From contig JAAVHI010000028.1 in assembly GCA_014799785.1 (NCBI GenBank), forward strand, positions 2,656 to 47,933: a DNA stretch of 45,278 nucleotides, in the 5' to 3' direction. The position numbers and the translations under genes were made by a program. This DNA comes from Ruminococcus sp. GTDB taxonomy: Bacteria; Bacillota; Clostridia; Oscillospirales; Ruminococcaceae. Under the pieces are notes generated by a model. The model had not been told where the DNA came from. It made no database searches and saw only the letters and a program-made list of their open reading frames with translations. This document shows, one piece after another, positions 8,304-16,799 of the stretch; the stretch's first letter is position 1; every line of letters begins with the position of its first letter.

Positions 8304-8332
8304 ATTATACCATATTTATTTATTTTTTTCAA
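8304..8332 (-). promoter_or_regulatory. Sigma-A promoter of the cheW-CZB/walJ/rlmH operon
   Basis: On the minus strand TTGAAA (8327-8332) and TATAAT (8304-8309) are 17 bp apart, leaving a leader of about 120 nt before the ATG at 8173. The rest of the divergent gap up to 8561 is AT-rich and shows nothing else I can support. Confidence 0.75.
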
Positions 8333-8561
8333 GACTTTTTTCATATTTTCGCAAAAATAATCTAACGAACGACATAAAACCGAGAATTTGGCTTTTAAAT
8401 ATTTGAAAATTATGACAATCTTATTGGTAAAGCCAGCGTATTAATGCACAACAAAAGCGGCTGAATAAGCAAAGCTTTGGCGATAATCAGCGCAAATACC
8501 GTTAAAACGTAAAGCAGTAGGAGCAAAAATTATTTTTTTATCTGAAAATTTACAAAAGTAC

Positions 8562-8590
8562 TTGCATATTTCCGCAAAATCTGCTATAAC
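8562..8590 (+). promoter_or_regulatory. Promoter of the dCMP deaminase gene
   Basis: TTGCAT (8562-8567) and TATAAC (8585-8590) with a 17-bp spacer, about 65 bp before the start codon. Confidence 0.65.
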
Positions 8591-8656
8591 TAATATAAAG
8601 ATAAAAAGCGGCGTCTATGATTTCATTTAACATACAGTGCGAAAGGAATGGATATT

Positions 8657-9154
8657 ATGAAAAATTATAAAAGACGGGACAAAATAAATTATTATCTTGA
8701 TATCGCCGAGACCGTCCTGGAACGCGGTACTTGTATCCGCCGCAACTTCGGAGCGATAATCGTAAGCAACGACCGTATCATCTCAACAGGATATGTAGGC
8801 TCTCCACGCGGCAGAGCAAACTGCGTGGATCTGGGCTATTGCACACGGGAAAAACTGAACGTTCCGAAGGGACAGCGCTATGAGCTTTGCAGAAGCGTAC
8901 ACGCCGAAGCAAATGCAATCATAGCAGCCGACAGAAACGATATGCTCGGAGCAACGCTTTACCTTGCCTGTCACGACGCGAAAACAGGGGAGCTTTACGG
9001 CGAAGTTGAACCCTGCTCAATGTGCAAGAGAATGATAATCAACGCGGGTATTTCCACCGTAATAATCCGCAACACAAAAGATACATACACCACAATAAAC
9101 GTTGAAAGCTGGATCGAGAACGACGACTCTATTGAAGGCTCTAAAGGATATTGA
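8657..9154 (+). CDS. Deoxycytidylate (dCMP) deaminase family protein
   Basis: Zinc-dependent cytidine/deoxycytidylate deaminase fold, related to ComEB and dCMP deaminase, about 165 residues. It probably converts dCMP to dUMP for thymidylate synthesis. Visible are the VHAEANAI motif (zinc His and catalytic Glu) and PCSMCKRMIINAG (two zinc Cys), with an extra His/Cys-containing segment ahead of the core (SPRGRANCVDLGYC), as in dCMP deaminases. The ATG at 8657 is chosen because AAAGGA (8642-8647) is nine bases upstream; the in-frame ATG at 8648 is too close to it. It stands alone with its own promoter and a downstream hairpin terminator. Confidence 0.9.
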   Translation: MKNYKRRDKINYYLDIAETVLERGTCIRRNFGAIIVSNDRIISTGYVGSPRGRANCVDLGYCTREKLNVPKGQRYELCRSVHAEANAIIAADRNDMLGATLYLACHDAKTGELYGEVEPCSMCKRMIINAGISTVIIRNTKDTYTTINVESWIENDDSIEGSKGY

Positions 9155-9302
9155 TTAAGTTGCTTTCAAAAATATATGTCATATGCATGAAGCATGTATA
9201 ATCTGTCAGCCATTGACATCAAAATGTACATTTACCATGATCATTATACCGATAGCTATTGTAAAATAATATCCATTCAAATTTTTTTCTAAGTTAATGC
9301 GT

Positions 9303-9334
9303 AATCCTGTTCCAAATAGGGAGCAGGATTTTTT
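9303..9334 (+). terminator. Probable terminator after the dCMP deaminase gene
   Basis: AATCCTG (9303-9309) pairs with CAGGATT (9324-9330), followed by TTTT. The stem can extend inward with TTCC/GGGA. Confidence 0.6.
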
Positions 9335-10069
9335 GTTTCTGCCTGAAGCGATAACTGAAAAAGAGTACGATTATTTTCATGATAAAAGGCTTGCATAGAG
9401 ATAAAATAAGGCACAAGGAGCAATCCGCAAAATCAGTACCGATCCGGATACATTTTATTTATGTTATTTAAAAATCTATTTTCCGACGACCTATAAGCTT
9501 TGGCATCACAATTAAAAACAGACTGTTACCAAATGCGCAAATGAACAGAAAAGACACTGTTTACTGAATTGATTTCTGTAAACAGTGTCTGACTTTAGAT
9601 ATAAGGCTTTACATAAATATTATCCCGGATTTTTTCTGCATATTCTTTATGTTATCTTTATTTCAATTATCCGTTGCAGAAAAATACATAAAAAATACGC
9701 ATGAGTTTATCTTCCTGCGTATTTTGGTTATATGTGTAAATTATTTATGTATGCTGCATTCGGTGCGAATAACAAGCGGGAAAAATTCTACGGTATTTTT
9801 AGCAGATACATAATAAAAGCCGCGCCGAACAGTTCAAATTCGGCGCGGCAATAACCCGCTGTATTTGTCTTATACGGTTTTGGTACTGCTGTAAAAACCT
9901 CTGCACAGCAAACGCCTAAAGTACCGAAGATACATCAGAAACCCAAACCGCTACCATGCCGCAAAAAGCTTTGCCGGAAACAGTGGTTACTGTCCGGAAA
10001 TATGCAGGCCTTCATACCGTATCACTGTCAGTCAGAACTGCGGAGCACTTCCTATGTCTGAAAAACAAA
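9335..10069. other. Long non-coding stretch with several hairpins
   Basis: No convincing gene. It contains three strong inverted repeats: 9552-9590 (13-bp perfect arms AGACACTGTTTAC), 9692-9725 (AAAATACGCA with TGCGTATTTT) and 9819-9849 (11-bp perfect arms GCCGCGCCGAA). One frame at 9301-9399 reads as a short C-terminus-like peptide (ITEKEYDYFHDKRLA then stop), possibly a gene relic. An open frame at 9956-10147 has no ribosome site or recognisable sequence. Confidence 0.55.
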
Positions 10070-10279
10070 TCACTCGTCGTCAAAATTTCCGGGAATATGA
10101 AGCTGCTTAACGGGGATACGCTTCAAGGGGGAATATATGTATTTTGAGCATGACGAATCTCCGTTTACAAGACCTCTCTTTTCACAGAGAACCTTTCCGC
10201 CGTCCTTTGCACGGGTACCGAAATTGCAGTACTGACACTGAGGAGGGATATCCGCGCCGAAGTATTTCTTTTTTGCCAT
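10070..10279 (-). CDS. Small Cys-rich conserved hypothetical protein
   Basis: A 69-residue protein beginning MAKKKYFGADIPPQCQYC. It has four or five cysteines in a zinc-ribbon-like arrangement (CQYC, then VLCEKRG, then SSCSKY) and ends with a basic SPLKRIPVKQ stretch. I recall similar short proteins in Ruminococcaceae but know no function; metal or nucleic-acid binding is only suggested by composition. The start is the ATG at 10277-10279 because AAAGGA lies ten bases upstream; an in-frame ATG three codons earlier is too close to that site. It is on the minus strand downstream of ylbJ, 55 bases away, and could be co-transcribed with it. Confidence 0.75.
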   Translation of the reverse strand: MAKKKYFGADIPPQCQYCNFGTRAKDGGKVLCEKRGLVNGDSSCSKYIYSPLKRIPVKQLHIPGNFDDE

Positions 10280-10334
10280 AAGTAACATTCCTTTCTTTCA
10301 GAAAAAATTTATTTATATCTTTATCACTATTATA

Positions 10335-11423
10335 TCATACTTTTTTCTTTTTTTCTATAGAAATATTTGATAATAATAAAATTGTCATAATTAACAAAAA
10401 AAGCGTAGGAATTGGTGAATTTTGACGAATTGCCGTTCCCGCAGGAGCGATTACAGGGATTTGATCCTGCATAAATATATCTACATAAAGTTTACACAAT
10501 AAATATGAAATAAATATTGCGAAAATTCTAAAAAAGTAAAAACGTTTTGCAGACAATCTTCCGTGAAGCATTCCCTTGACCTGCAAAAGAACGCAGAGCC
10601 CTCCGAAAGAAAGCAGGGAAGCGGTCAGCGGGATAAGACTCCTGTCCCCGCAGGTAAGGGAGGAAATATTGCTTATTTCAAGTATAGCCTTTACCGAGGC
10701 GGAAATGTCGCTGTACCTCATGCCAGTAAGGTCTGCCAAAGTATGGGACACCCAGCCTATTATGCCTGTTTTTTCCAGAATGCAGATTATCGTGGAAAAA
10801 AAGACTATTATCGCGCATATGGAAAACATTCCCTGCGCGCCGCCGTAAATCGAACCTATAAGCTTTTCCGAGGAAAGATCAAGCTTTGCGGTTATCTTTT
10901 TCGGAGGCGGCACAGGACGTCCGAAGCCGCTTACTATGGCGATCAGCAGGTTTGCGCTGACGATTGCCGCAAATATTATCATTCCGACCTTTACGCTTGA
11001 AAACAGATGTACGCCCGCCGTGCCGCAGATGAAAGCAGGACCCGCAAGATAGCAGTACGGCAGCATCTGCTCGGCGGTATGGCGGTCAAGCTTGCCCTCG
11101 CCGCAAAGTTCCGACAGAAGCCTTGCGCCAACGGGATACCCGCCTATGCTTCCGATAAGGAATATTGAAAAATATTCGGCGGGTATGCGGAATATGTACC
11201 TTGAAATAAACCCGAACGGTTTTCCGAGAACCGCGTAAAGATTTGAGGATACCACAAATCCCGAAGCCGCCATAAACGCGTACAGCGACGGTATGATGAC
11301 CTCGAAGCATACCCTGACCGAGTTCAGCGCCGCATTTCCCACGTCCTTTACATAAACGATGAGCAGAGCCATATAAAGCAGCGTCAGCGCGCCTGCGGCG
11401 GTATTCTTTGCCTTTGAAACCAT
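10335..11423 (-). CDS. ylbJ: Sporulation integral membrane protein YlbJ-like
   Basis: A 362-residue polytopic membrane protein with about eight hydrophobic segments and a nucleoside-recognition (Gate) type core. Family-typical stretches are IPSLYAFMAASGF, IGSIGGYPVGARLLSELC and MLPYCYLAGPAFICGTAG. In B. subtilis YlbJ is a SigE-controlled mother-cell protein needed for spore cortex formation, so the product likely sits in a membrane of the developing spore. It diverges from yqfC, another mother-cell gene, which fits shared sporulation control. A GGAG site precedes the ATG. Confidence 0.88.
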   Translation of the reverse strand: MVSKAKNTAAGALTLLYMALLIVYVKDVGNAALNSVRVCFEVIIPSLYAFMAASGFVVSSNLYAVLGKPFGFISRYIFRIPAEYFSIFLIGSIGGYPVGARLLSELCGEGKLDRHTAEQMLPYCYLAGPAFICGTAGVHLFSSVKVGMIIFAAIVSANLLIAIVSGFGRPVPPPKKITAKLDLSSEKLIGSIYGGAQGMFSICAIIVFFSTIICILEKTGIIGWVSHTLADLTGMRYSDISASVKAILEISNISSLTCGDRSLIPLTASLLSFGGLCVLLQVKGMLHGRLSAKRFYFFRIFAIFISYLLCKLYVDIFMQDQIPVIAPAGTAIRQNSPIPTLFLLIMTILLLSNISIEKKKKV

Positions 11424-11551
11424 AATGCTTTTCTCCGTAACAATTGTAAAATTTTTTTTCGCAGCCCGCGGGTTTTTGTCCCGATAAAGTATATGAAAAA
11501 AAAAGCGGCAATATAATTTATTTAAGAGATTTCTTTGAAAGGCGATGTCAG

Positions 11552-11833
11552 ATGAACGAAAGACTGAAAAGCAGATACGGCAGGCTTGTCTCGAAATTTG
11601 TCAGGGACAAAGTATACCTTAACACATATATGGCGATGACCGACAACACTCGCATGGAGATCGAAAACTGCCGCAGGATACTGGAGTATAACGACGTGTG
11701 CGTCAGAATAAGGACGGCGACGCTTACCGTCAGTATATGGGGAAGCGGTCTGAGCATATCCGATTACAACACGGACGGTATCGTCATAAACGGAAGCTTT
11801 TCCTCCGTTGAATTTGAACAGACCGAAAAATAA
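11552..11833 (+). CDS. yqfC: Sporulation protein YqfC
   Basis: A 93-residue YqfC/YabP-type sporulation protein. It shows the family pattern of a short basic N-terminus, a conserved middle (NCRRILEYNDVCVRIRTATLTVSIWGSGLSI) and a C-terminal YNTDGIVINGSF-like strand. It is the first gene of the yqfC-yqfD-phoH-ybeY-dgkA series conserved in spore formers. YqfC and YqfD belong to the SigE mother-cell regulon in Bacillus. Upstream a weakly SigE-like pair (GTATAT and CAATATAAT, about 11487-11516) can be seen but is not certain. A GAAAGGCGA ribosome site precedes the ATG. Confidence 0.88.
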   Translation: MNERLKSRYGRLVSKFVRDKVYLNTYMAMTDNTRMEIENCRRILEYNDVCVRIRTATLTVSIWGSGLSISDYNTDGIVINGSFSSVEFEQTEK

Positions 11834-11855
11834 TAGTGCAGGGAGGCTGAATGCT

Positions 11856-13025
11856 GTGTTTGACAATATACGGGGAATAATTACCTTTGAGGCGGTCGCG
11901 CCCGAAACCGAAGCTTTCGTCAATGCGCTGAAAGAAAGCTCTGCGTCTGTATCCGATATGAGGGTGAGGAACGGCAGGATATACGGCGACATCTACCGCT
12001 CGGACTTCGGCGAGGTGAAAAAAACTGCGGAAAAGCTGGGAGCGCAGTTCAGCGTGCGGTCAAAGAGGGGCGCTGTCTTTACTGTGAGAAAGTACCGCCG
12101 CAGATTCGGTATGCTTATAGGCTTTGCGCTGGCGTTTGCCTTGGTAGTGTATCTGTCCAACGTGGTGATGGTCGTTGAGGTGTACGGCAACGAAAACCTT
12201 TCGGACAAACAGATAACCTCTCTCCTTGCGGATCAGGGGATACATATCGGCGCGTTCATACCGTCGGTTGATCTGCGCGAAGCGGAGAGCCGTATCGTGT
12301 CCTCGTCGGACGATATCGCGTGGATAGGTCTGCGGTCGAAAGGGTGCATAATACAGGCGGAGGTCAGCGAGATAGAAGTGTCTCCCGAGATCGTGCCGAC
12401 CTCGGTACCCTGCAACATCATATCTTCGCGGGACGCCCAGATAGTCGCTGTAAACAACGTGCATATGGGAATGCTTGTCCGTATGCTCCACGACGGTGTC
12501 AAAAAGGGAGACCTGCTTATAAGCGGCACTGTGGAGGACGGCAAGGGCGGAGTATACTTTGCCCACTCAATGGGGGAGATAATAGGCAGATACACCGAAA
12601 AGGCGGTTTTTAAGCAGTCCTTTGAGGACGAGCGTTTCGACTACGGCGAAAAAATACTGCGGAAAAAGCTTTATTTTTTCGGAGCGGAGATACCTCTCTA
12701 TATCGGCAGAAATAAATTCGGCAATTGCGAATACGACGAGACCACCGATTATGCGGAGCTTTTCGGTATCCGCTTTCCGGTGGGGATAGTGAAAGCCGAA
12801 TACAAGCCCTATGAGATACGTCCCGTCACCTACAGCTCCGAGCAGGCGAAAGCCATACTGGAGGACAAGATAAATCAGTACGAGCGCAACTTTCTTAGCG
12901 GCGGCGACATAACCGTGGTGGACAAGGAGGTTTTCTTCTCCGAGGACGGCAAAGAAGCCAAGGCTGTGGTGAAGTACACCCTCGAAAGCGATATAGGCGT
13001 TACTCAGGAAATAATGGCAAAATGA
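11856..13025 (+). CDS. yqfD: Sporulation protein YqfD
   Basis: A 389-residue mother-cell sporulation protein. A soluble N-terminal domain of about 85 residues is followed by one membrane segment (FGMLIGFALAFALVVYLSNVV) and a large domain beginning VEVYGNENLSDKQI, which resembles the POTRA-like start of FtsQ-type proteins. The GTG at 11856 is chosen because GGGAGG (11841-11846) lies nine bases upstream; the open frame begins earlier (11808), inside yqfC. It follows yqfC by 22 bases and is probably in the same transcript. Confidence 0.88.
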   Translation: MFDNIRGIITFEAVAPETEAFVNALKESSASVSDMRVRNGRIYGDIYRSDFGEVKKTAEKLGAQFSVRSKRGAVFTVRKYRRRFGMLIGFALAFALVVYLSNVVMVVEVYGNENLSDKQITSLLADQGIHIGAFIPSVDLREAESRIVSSSDDIAWIGLRSKGCIIQAEVSEIEVSPEIVPTSVPCNIISSRDAQIVAVNNVHMGMLVRMLHDGVKKGDLLISGTVEDGKGGVYFAHSMGEIIGRYTEKAVFKQSFEDERFDYGEKILRKKLYFFGAEIPLYIGRNKFGNCEYDETTDYAELFGIRFPVGIVKAEYKPYEIRPVTYSSEQAKAILEDKINQYERNFLSGGDITVVDKEVFFSEDGKEAKAVVKYTLESDIGVTQEIMAK

Positions 13026-13157
13026 ACGGCAAATCCGCAATATTTTGTGCATATTGAAGAAAAGTCGCACAAAATGGCGCTTACCCCCTTTTATTCTTTG
13101 AAAATATGTGATATAATATAATTACATATACGGAAATTTACTTGCAGAGGTGTACAA

Positions 13158-14120
13158 ATGGCGGAAGTTATAATAAATCTGGAAAATATTGAGCACGCGA
13201 TAGAGCTTTTCGGAAACTATGATGAAAATATCAATCTGCTTCAGAGACAGTACAATGTGGCTGTCCTGAACAGGGGAAACGATATCAGGATAAGCGGCGG
13301 AGAAGCCGACGTTGCAAAGGCAAAAACAGCGGTGGAGGCTCTTCTCAGACTGATAAAAAGCGGTGAGAAAATTACGGAACAGAACATAAGGTATATCAAT
13401 TCAATGGTTGACGAGGGCATAGCCCAGCAGGTCACTCAGCTTGCGGACGGCGGAATATGCGTTACCACAAGCGGAAAGGTGGTCAAGGCGAAAACCCTCG
13501 GTCAGAAAAAATATGTGGACGCTATCGCGAAAAATACCGTGGTCATGGGCGTAGGTCCCGCAGGCACGGGAAAGACCTATCTTGCGGTAGCTATGGCGGT
13601 AAAGGCTTTCAGAGCGCACGAGGTAACGAAGATAATCCTTACCCGTCCCGCCGTTGAAGCAGGGGAAAAGCTGGGATTTCTTCCCGGTGACTTGCAGAAT
13701 AAGGTCGATCCATATCTGCGTCCGCTGTACGACGCGCTTTTTGATATGTTCGGCGCGGAGACCTTTGCAAAGCATATGGAGCGTGGAACTATAGAGGTCG
13801 CCCCTCTTGCTTATATGAGAGGACGTACTCTCGACGATTCGTTCATTATCCTCGACGAGGCGCAGAATACCACCCGGGAGCAGATAAAAATGTTTCTGAC
13901 CCGACTGGGCTTCAACAGCAAAATGGTCATCACGGGAGACGTTACCCAGATAGACCTGCCCGACAGCAGAAAATCGGGACTTATCGACGCAATGCACGTA
14001 CTGAAAAATATTGAAGATATAAACATAACAAGATTTACCGAAAAGGACGTAGTGCGCCACAAGCTTGTTCAGGACATCATAAAGGCTTACGAAAAGGCGT
14101 ACAGCGAAAGAAAGGGTTGA
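13158..14120 (+). CDS. phoH: PhoH family ATPase
   Basis: A 320-residue P-loop ATPase of the PhoH/YbeZ family, linked to RNA metabolism and usually genetically coupled to YbeY. It has an N-terminal small domain (about 110 residues) and then the ATPase core: Walker A GPAGTGKT at about residues 133-140, TRPAVEAGEKLGFLPGD, PLAYMRGRTLDDSFIILDEAQN (Walker B) and VITGDVTQIDLP (sensor). An AGAGGTG ribosome site precedes the ATG. A TATAAT at 13112 without a clear -35 suggests a separate promoter after yqfD, so housekeeping expression can be independent of sporulation. Confidence 0.95.
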   Translation: MAEVIINLENIEHAIELFGNYDENINLLQRQYNVAVLNRGNDIRISGGEADVAKAKTAVEALLRLIKSGEKITEQNIRYINSMVDEGIAQQVTQLADGGICVTTSGKVVKAKTLGQKKYVDAIAKNTVVMGVGPAGTGKTYLAVAMAVKAFRAHEVTKIILTRPAVEAGEKLGFLPGDLQNKVDPYLRPLYDALFDMFGAETFAKHMERGTIEVAPLAYMRGRTLDDSFIILDEAQNTTREQIKMFLTRLGFNSKMVITGDVTQIDLPDSRKSGLIDAMHVLKNIEDINITRFTEKDVVRHKLVQDIIKAYEKAYSERKG

Positions 14121-14125
14121 GAAAA

Positions 14126-14626
14126 ATGCCTAAGCTTAAAGTAATGATAAGAAACAACCAGAAGCTTGTAAAGCTTCCGTCGGGACTGAGACTGCTTGTC
14201 CGCAAGTGCTGTCAGGCAGTGCTTGTCACGGAAAAGTTCAACAGGGACGCGGAGGTAAGCGTTTCCTTTGTGAACGACAGGGAGATACACCGATTAAACA
14301 AGCTGTACCGCAATATGGACAAGTCCACCGACGTGCTGTCCTTTCCCTTGGGCGAGAACGGCGTGTACGACATAAACAACGAAACCGGCGCGTGTCTGCT
14401 TGGAGACGTGGTAATCTCCATGGAAACGGCTGTCAGACAGGCGAAGCTCTATAACCATTCTCCCGAAAGGGAAGTGGGCTTTCTGACGGTGCATTCAATG
14501 CTGCACCTGCTGGGGTACGACCACGAAACTTCGTCCCTTGAAGCGGCTAAAATGCGGGAAAAGGAAGAAATGGTACTTGAACATCTGGGACTTACCAGAG
14601 ACAAGGCGTATTCCGAAAGCATATGA
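14126..14626 (+). CDS. ybeY: Endoribonuclease YbeY
   Basis: A single-strand-specific, zinc-dependent endoribonuclease for 16S rRNA 3'-end maturation and ribosome quality control. The metal motif is HSMLHLLGYDHE (three His), preceded by the typical NKLYRNMDKSTDVLSFP. It is about 166 residues, normal for the family. The ATG at 14126 is used because it follows an AAAGGG site within the phoH end; a TTG nine bases earlier is also open. It is adjacent to phoH, the conserved pairing, and overlaps dgkA by four bases. Confidence 0.95.
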   Translation: MPKLKVMIRNNQKLVKLPSGLRLLVRKCCQAVLVTEKFNRDAEVSVSFVNDREIHRLNKLYRNMDKSTDVLSFPLGENGVYDINNETGACLLGDVVISMETAVRQAKLYNHSPEREVGFLTVHSMLHLLGYDHETSSLEAAKMREKEEMVLEHLGLTRDKAYSESI

Positions 14627-15084
14627 GAGCGCTGCTTAAATCGTTTGTGTACGCGTTCCGCGGTATCCTTGCCGCGGTGAAAACTCAGCGCAACATGAGG
14701 ATACACCTTACGGCGGCTGTGTACGTTACCGCATTTTCATTTTTCTATGACCTTACAAGGACTGAGTACGCTCTGCTTGCGCTTACGTTCGGAGCGGTGA
14801 TCTCCTGCGAAATGATAAATACCGCGGTGGAAGCGGCGGTGGATATAAGCTCTCCCGGCTACAGTGAAAAGGCGGGCTTTGCAAAGGACGTTGCCGCGGG
14901 AGCTGTGCTTATTGCGGCGATATTTGCGGTGGTTGTTGGAGTGCTGCTGTTCGGCGATATTGCTGTAATAAAGGAAATTTTTCGGTACTACGGTTCACAC
15001 TTTCTTGCTTTGGCGGGACTTAATTGTTCATTTGTGGCGGCGTGGGTGTTTGTTTTCGGGCTGCCCAAAAGGCGGGACAAGTGA
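14623..15084 (+). CDS. dgkA: Diacylglycerol/undecaprenol kinase family protein
   Basis: A small integral membrane lipid kinase. The signature EMINTAVEAAVDISS and AKDVAAGAVLIAAI carries the active-site Glu, Asn and Asp. In Gram-positives this family phosphorylates undecaprenol (or diacylglycerol) to recycle the lipid carrier of cell-wall synthesis. At 153 residues it is longer than the usual 120-130 because of an additional C-terminal hydrophobic segment (FLALAGLNCSFVAAWVFVFG). Its ATGA start overlaps the ybeY stop, so the two are translationally coupled. Confidence 0.9.
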   Translation: MRALLKSFVYAFRGILAAVKTQRNMRIHLTAAVYVTAFSFFYDLTRTEYALLALTFGAVISCEMINTAVEAAVDISSPGYSEKAGFAKDVAAGAVLIAAIFAVVVGVLLFGDIAVIKEIFRYYGSHFLALAGLNCSFVAAWVFVFGLPKRRDK

Positions 15085-15148
15085 GATAAATGTACCTTTG
15101 AAATTATTATGCTGAAAAAAGAACTTTGATTTGATGGGAGGTATGGAT

Positions 15149-15448
15149 ATGCCCTATACGTTAGACGAGATAAAAACAAAAGCAATACCTATAGCAATTC
15201 AATACGGAGTGGATTCATTCAGTCTGTTCGGCTCTTACGCAAGGGGCGAGGCAGATGAAAAAAGCGACCTGGATTTCCTTATACAAAAGGGAAGATTGAA
15301 AGATTTGTTTGAATACTGCGGAATGGTAGCCGATCTGGAGGACGCCTTTAACTGTCATGTCGATCTTGTAATGAGAACCGCTATTAAAGATGAAGAATTT
15401 CTCAAGGAAGTAAACAGGGACGAGGTAATACTGTATGAGAGGCAATAA
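15149..15448 (+). CDS. MNT-type nucleotidyltransferase antitoxin (MntA-like)
   Basis: A 99-residue minimal nucleotidyltransferase. The motif is GSYARGEADEKSDLDF, an exact GSX10DXD, with a downstream VDLVM strand that gives the third acidic residue. In characterised MntA/HepT modules this protein silences the HEPN RNase toxin by adding AMP to a Tyr next to its active site. The start at 15149 is chosen because GGGAGG (15136-15141) is seven bases upstream; in-frame starts at 15131-15143 are too close. It overlaps the HEPN gene by 14 bases. The pair interrupts the usual dgkA-era neighbourhood and looks richer in A+T than its neighbours, suggesting acquisition. Confidence 0.9.
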   Translation: MPYTLDEIKTKAIPIAIQYGVDSFSLFGSYARGEADEKSDLDFLIQKGRLKDLFEYCGMVADLEDAFNCHVDLVMRTAIKDEEFLKEVNRDEVILYERQ

Positions 15449-15806
15449 GGCGAAAAAAGTTATTCTGAAAAAAATGATAAAATATTGTGATGAAGTTGCA
15501 CAAATGCTGGAAAAACACAATTTCAGCAGAGAAGATTTTGATAATAACTCTGAATTTCAGTTTGCGGCGGGAATGTGCATTATTCAACTGGGAGAGCTTA
15601 TTTCAAGGCTGGACGATAATTTTATTGAAAGGTATCCTGAAGTACCCTGGCGGCAAATAAAAAATATGCGTAATATTTATGCGCATGATTATGAAATTGT
15701 TGACAACGATATAATGTGGAGGACAATCACAGTAAAAATTCCCGAGCTTAAAGAACAGCTGCAAGAAATTTTAAATTCGGTCAGCAGTGAAGAAAATCAA
15801 GTATAA
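15435..15806 (+). CDS. HEPN-domain RNase toxin (HepT-like, DUF86)
   Basis: A 123-residue all-helical HEPN protein. The catalytic motif RNIYAHDY is an exact RX4HXY: Arg and His for RNA cleavage plus the Tyr that MntA-type antitoxins modify. The preceding IIQLGELISRL and PEVPWRQIKNMRN match the HepT family. Together with the upstream MNT gene it forms a type VII-like toxin-antitoxin module, probably acting on tRNA or mRNA when released. The coding regions overlap, so synthesis is coupled. There are no signs of decay. Confidence 0.9.
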   Translation: MRGNKAKKVILKKMIKYCDEVAQMLEKHNFSREDFDNNSEFQFAAGMCIIQLGELISRLDDNFIERYPEVPWRQIKNMRNIYAHDYEIVDNDIMWRTITVKIPELKEQLQEILNSVSSEENQV

Positions 15807-15830
15807 AGACATATTTGAAAGGAAACTAAA

Positions 15831-16748
15831 ATGAACACCAAAACAGAATTTATAACAATAGCAGGCTGTGCAAACGCGGGAAAATCCTCGCTGCTGAACG
15901 CATTGGTCGGCGAGAAGATAGCCGCTGTAAGCGGAAAACCCCAGACCACACGCACAAGGATAACGGGAGTGGTAACAAAGGACGATACCCAGTACGTGTT
16001 TATGGACACCCCCGGTATACACAAAGCCGAAACAAGGCTTGGCGAGCATATGAACAAGACTGCGATCGAGTCCGCGGCGGACGTTGACCTTATCCTTATG
16101 GTTGCGGATGTTACAAAAAAAATCAGCCGCGGAGACCGCGAAATTATCGGCAGATTTAAGAAAAAGGACAATGTTATCCTTATCCTCAACAAAATTGATC
16201 TTGTCAAGGACAAGGAGCAGGTCGCTGTTAAGATAGCGGAATATGTTTCGCTGTACGACGGCTTCAAGGCAGTCATACCCATAAGCGTCAAGGAAAACGA
16301 CGGCGTGGATATCGTATGGCAGGAGACGGAAAAATTTGCCGTGGAGGGACCTCACTACTTCCCAGACGACAAGCTCACCGACCAGCCCGAACGTGCGCTT
16401 GCGGCGGAAATTATCCGCGAAAAGGTGCTTAATCTTATGTACGACGAAATTCCACACGGAATAGCCGTTACAATAGAGGAAATGGACGAGCGGGTCACCA
16501 AGGACGGGGAGGACATACTGGATATCTCCGCAGTGCTGTACTGCGAAAGAGAGTCCCACAAGGGCATGATAATCGGCAAGAGCGGCGCTATGCTGAAAAA
16601 AATAGGTCAGCTCGCCCGAGAGGATCTGGAACGGTTTTTTGAGATAAGAGTAAATCTCAAGTGCTGGGTCAAGGTCAAGGAGGACTGGCGGAATAAGGAA
16701 GGCTTGCTGAAAAATTTTGGGTTATCAAATAATTCCACTAATATGTAA
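15831..16748 (+). CDS. era: GTPase Era
   Basis: Ras-like GTPase that binds the 3' end of 16S rRNA and checks 30S assembly. It is 305 residues: G1 GCANAGKSSLLN, G2 QTTRTRITG, G3 DTPGIHK, G4 NKID, then the C-terminal KH domain with the ERESHKGMIIGKSGAMLKKIG loop and the ending WVKVKEDWRNKEG. The last ten residues (LSNNSTNM) extend slightly past the usual FGL/FGY end. A GAAAGGA site precedes the ATG. It belongs to the ybeY-dgkA-era-recO neighbourhood, here split by the HEPN/MNT pair. Confidence 0.96.
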   Translation: MNTKTEFITIAGCANAGKSSLLNALVGEKIAAVSGKPQTTRTRITGVVTKDDTQYVFMDTPGIHKAETRLGEHMNKTAIESAADVDLILMVADVTKKISRGDREIIGRFKKKDNVILILNKIDLVKDKEQVAVKIAEYVSLYDGFKAVIPISVKENDGVDIVWQETEKFAVEGPHYFPDDKLTDQPERALAAEIIREKVLNLMYDEIPHGIAVTIEEMDERVTKDGEDILDISAVLYCERESHKGMIIGKSGAMLKKIGQLAREDLERFFEIRVNLKCWVKVKEDWRNKEGLLKNFGLSNNSTNM

Positions 16749-16799
16749 CGGATTAGTGCAGATAATTATAGCAAATACTTTTACATCGGAGGATTTGCT

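Noticed and set aside
9956..10147. 63-residue + strand frame in the non-coding gap
   Set aside because: No ribosome site, overlaps the small Cys-rich gene on the other strand, and no recognisable sequence.
15771..16559. 262-residue minus-strand frame opposite era
   Set aside because: Antisense to a highly conserved GTPase gene; no ribosome site or motif.
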